DNA of 24,080 nt, from contig CYKH01002140.1 of NCBI GenBank assembly GCA_001460835.1, positions 734 through 24,813 on the forward strand, written 5' to 3'. Under the pieces are notes generated by a model, which was not told the DNA's origin, did no database searches, and saw only the letters and a list, made by a program, of their open reading frames with translations. The first letter of the stretch is position 1; each line of letters starts with the position of its first letter. The DNA comes from Bodo saltans. Lineage: Eukaryota > Euglenozoa > Kinetoplastea > Eubodonida > Bodonidae. Of the stretch, positions 23,109-24,080 are shown one piece after another. The position numbers and the translations under genes were made by a program.

Positions 23109-24080
23109 ATGCCGAAATCATTTACGTGGATTTTCATAATGATGATCCAACAACTTCTTGAAAATGCTGAAGGAGCAATTCCGTGCCTGACATACACCAA
23201 CGAGAGCGGTGGTGTTGTTGACGTATCGACGTCGGCTTTTTCCCCCATTGTCGTCAACTCCGATTCCGTGGTTACACTCTTAAATTGCGCAACGCGTGTG
23301 CGATTTGAAATCAACACATTACAATACAATGGAAGCGTCCGCAACGTGACGTTCTCCGTCGACGGCGGCTCAGCGTTGCCAATCATTGAGATCTTAGTGA
23401 CACCATCGGGCAGTGGTGATGTGGAGCACATTAGCCTCTTGGTATCAAACGTTGTCACGATGATCACAGGCAATGAAGAAGCGACCCGCCCGCTTTTTTT
23501 CACTTCAACTTCAAGCGCGTCTCCGCTTGCACTTCAAAACATTCACGTTTCGATTTCAAACTCAACCATTGACATCAAACTCAACCATTGACATGAATGC
23601 TACGGATGCTTCGTTCATTGCCATTGGAGCAGTTCAACGTACCACCAACGTCACAATTGACATTGGCAACTCCCATATTTCAATGTTGACTCAATTGGTT
23701 CGTCAACTCAGAGGACATCTTATCGAAATATCTCCAGAGCACGGGGTCTCGGATTTCGTGACGATAAGTGTGAAAGACTCGTTCCTTCGCAACACAGTGC
23801 ATGGCTGTGTTAAACCCGGCGGCAGTTTTGTTGGAGACTCTGTTGTCCTGTGTGCAACAGATGACCCACGCAATCAAACAAACAACTCGGTCGCGTCGCT
23901 GATACAGTTCAGCGGAGTCTCATCGCAGTATCGAGATGTCAACATCTACTTCAGCACCACCGAAATAGACAATTACGTGATCAGCGCAATCCCTTCACTG
24001 TACGTTCGAATGTAACGGTGGCGAGAGCAAATTTCACCATCATCGATTCCCCTCATGTCAATATCACCGCCAATTATCGC
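23109..24080 (+). pseudogene. secreted/surface beta-repeat protein, 5' part, frame broken twice, cut by the window end
   Basis: The ATG at 23109 opens a signal-peptide-like start (TWIFIMMIQQLL, then AEGAIPC). The frame stops at 23591. The next frame (to 24015) and then a third (from about 24000 to the edge) continue the same kind of protein. It is rich in Val, Ile, Ser, Thr and Asn with many N-glycosylation sequons and short strands such as NVTIDIGNSHISM, VTISVKDSFL, VNIYFSTTEI and NVTVARANFTII. This spacing suggests a right-handed beta-helix or similar ectodomain, a structural inference. The first break is caused by a 19-bp tandem duplication. The second lies near 23995-24011. I infer that it is a relative of the multi-pass surface proteins of this lineage, but the C-terminal half is outside the window. 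Assembly error is an alternative to true decay. It is not a supported functional gene as it stands. Confidence 0.5.
23557..23594 (+). repeat. perfect 19-bp tandem duplication causing a frameshift
   Basis: CAAACTCAACCATTGACAT occurs at 23557-23575 and again at 23576-23594. Nineteen is not a multiple of three. Counting only one copy, the frame SNSTIDM continues directly into NATDASFIAIGAVQ. Confidence 0.9.

Overview
The window looks like nuclear DNA from a free-living kinetoplastid, most likely a bodonid such as Bodo saltans. All supported genes lie on the + strand, none shows an intron, and the gaps between genes are short. Almost every start codon follows a polypyrimidine run and then an AG, the layout of spliced-leader trans-splicing in a polycistronic unit. 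Conserved eukaryotic genes (SBDS, SPEF1/CLAMP, DUS4-type dihydrouridine synthase, probable ATG101) sit beside a secreted bacteriolytic lysozyme and large surface proteins. That mix fits a flagellate that eats bacteria rather than a parasitic trypanosomatid. The species name is an inference.

Layout: (1) 265-1440, secreted GH25 lysozyme with two peptidoglycan-binding-like modules, followed at once by a perfect hairpin. (2) 1718-2584, divergent ATG101-like protein. (3) 2960-3410, a gene of 43-residue helical repeats broken by an 8-nt deletion, then about 800 nt of decayed sequence with further repeat remnants. (4) 4248-5585, DUS4-like tRNA dihydrouridine synthase. (5) 5787-9972, a surface protein of about 1394 residues: eight CxWC cysteine modules, a Ser/Thr stalk, six or seven membrane segments and an acidic tail. 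Its frame is broken at a run of ten A between two nearly identical 135/136-bp modules. (6) 10797-17711, a 2304-residue, mostly disordered protein with a tandem 46-residue duplication. (7) 17968-18756, SPEF1/CLAMP. (8) 19053-20417, SBDS with a Lys/Asp-rich C-terminal extension. (9) 20702-22282, probable RNA-binding protein with a Q/N/P/H-rich N-terminus and two RRM-like folds. (10) 23109 to the window end, the start of a secreted or surface beta-repeat protein, broken by a 19-bp tandem duplication and by a second frameshift.

The genes do not form a pathway, as expected for kinetoplastid gene clusters. Themes are feeding and lysosomal digestion (lysozyme, autophagy factor), flagellar axoneme (SPEF1), ribosome and tRNA maturation (SBDS, DUS4), RNA binding, and the cell surface. 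The most unusual signal is the number of frame breaks that coincide with tandem repeats or a homopolymer (the repeat pseudogene at 3120, the A10 run, the 19-bp duplication). These could be real decay or switching, or draft-assembly errors. I found no tRNA, rRNA, CRISPR array or transposase.
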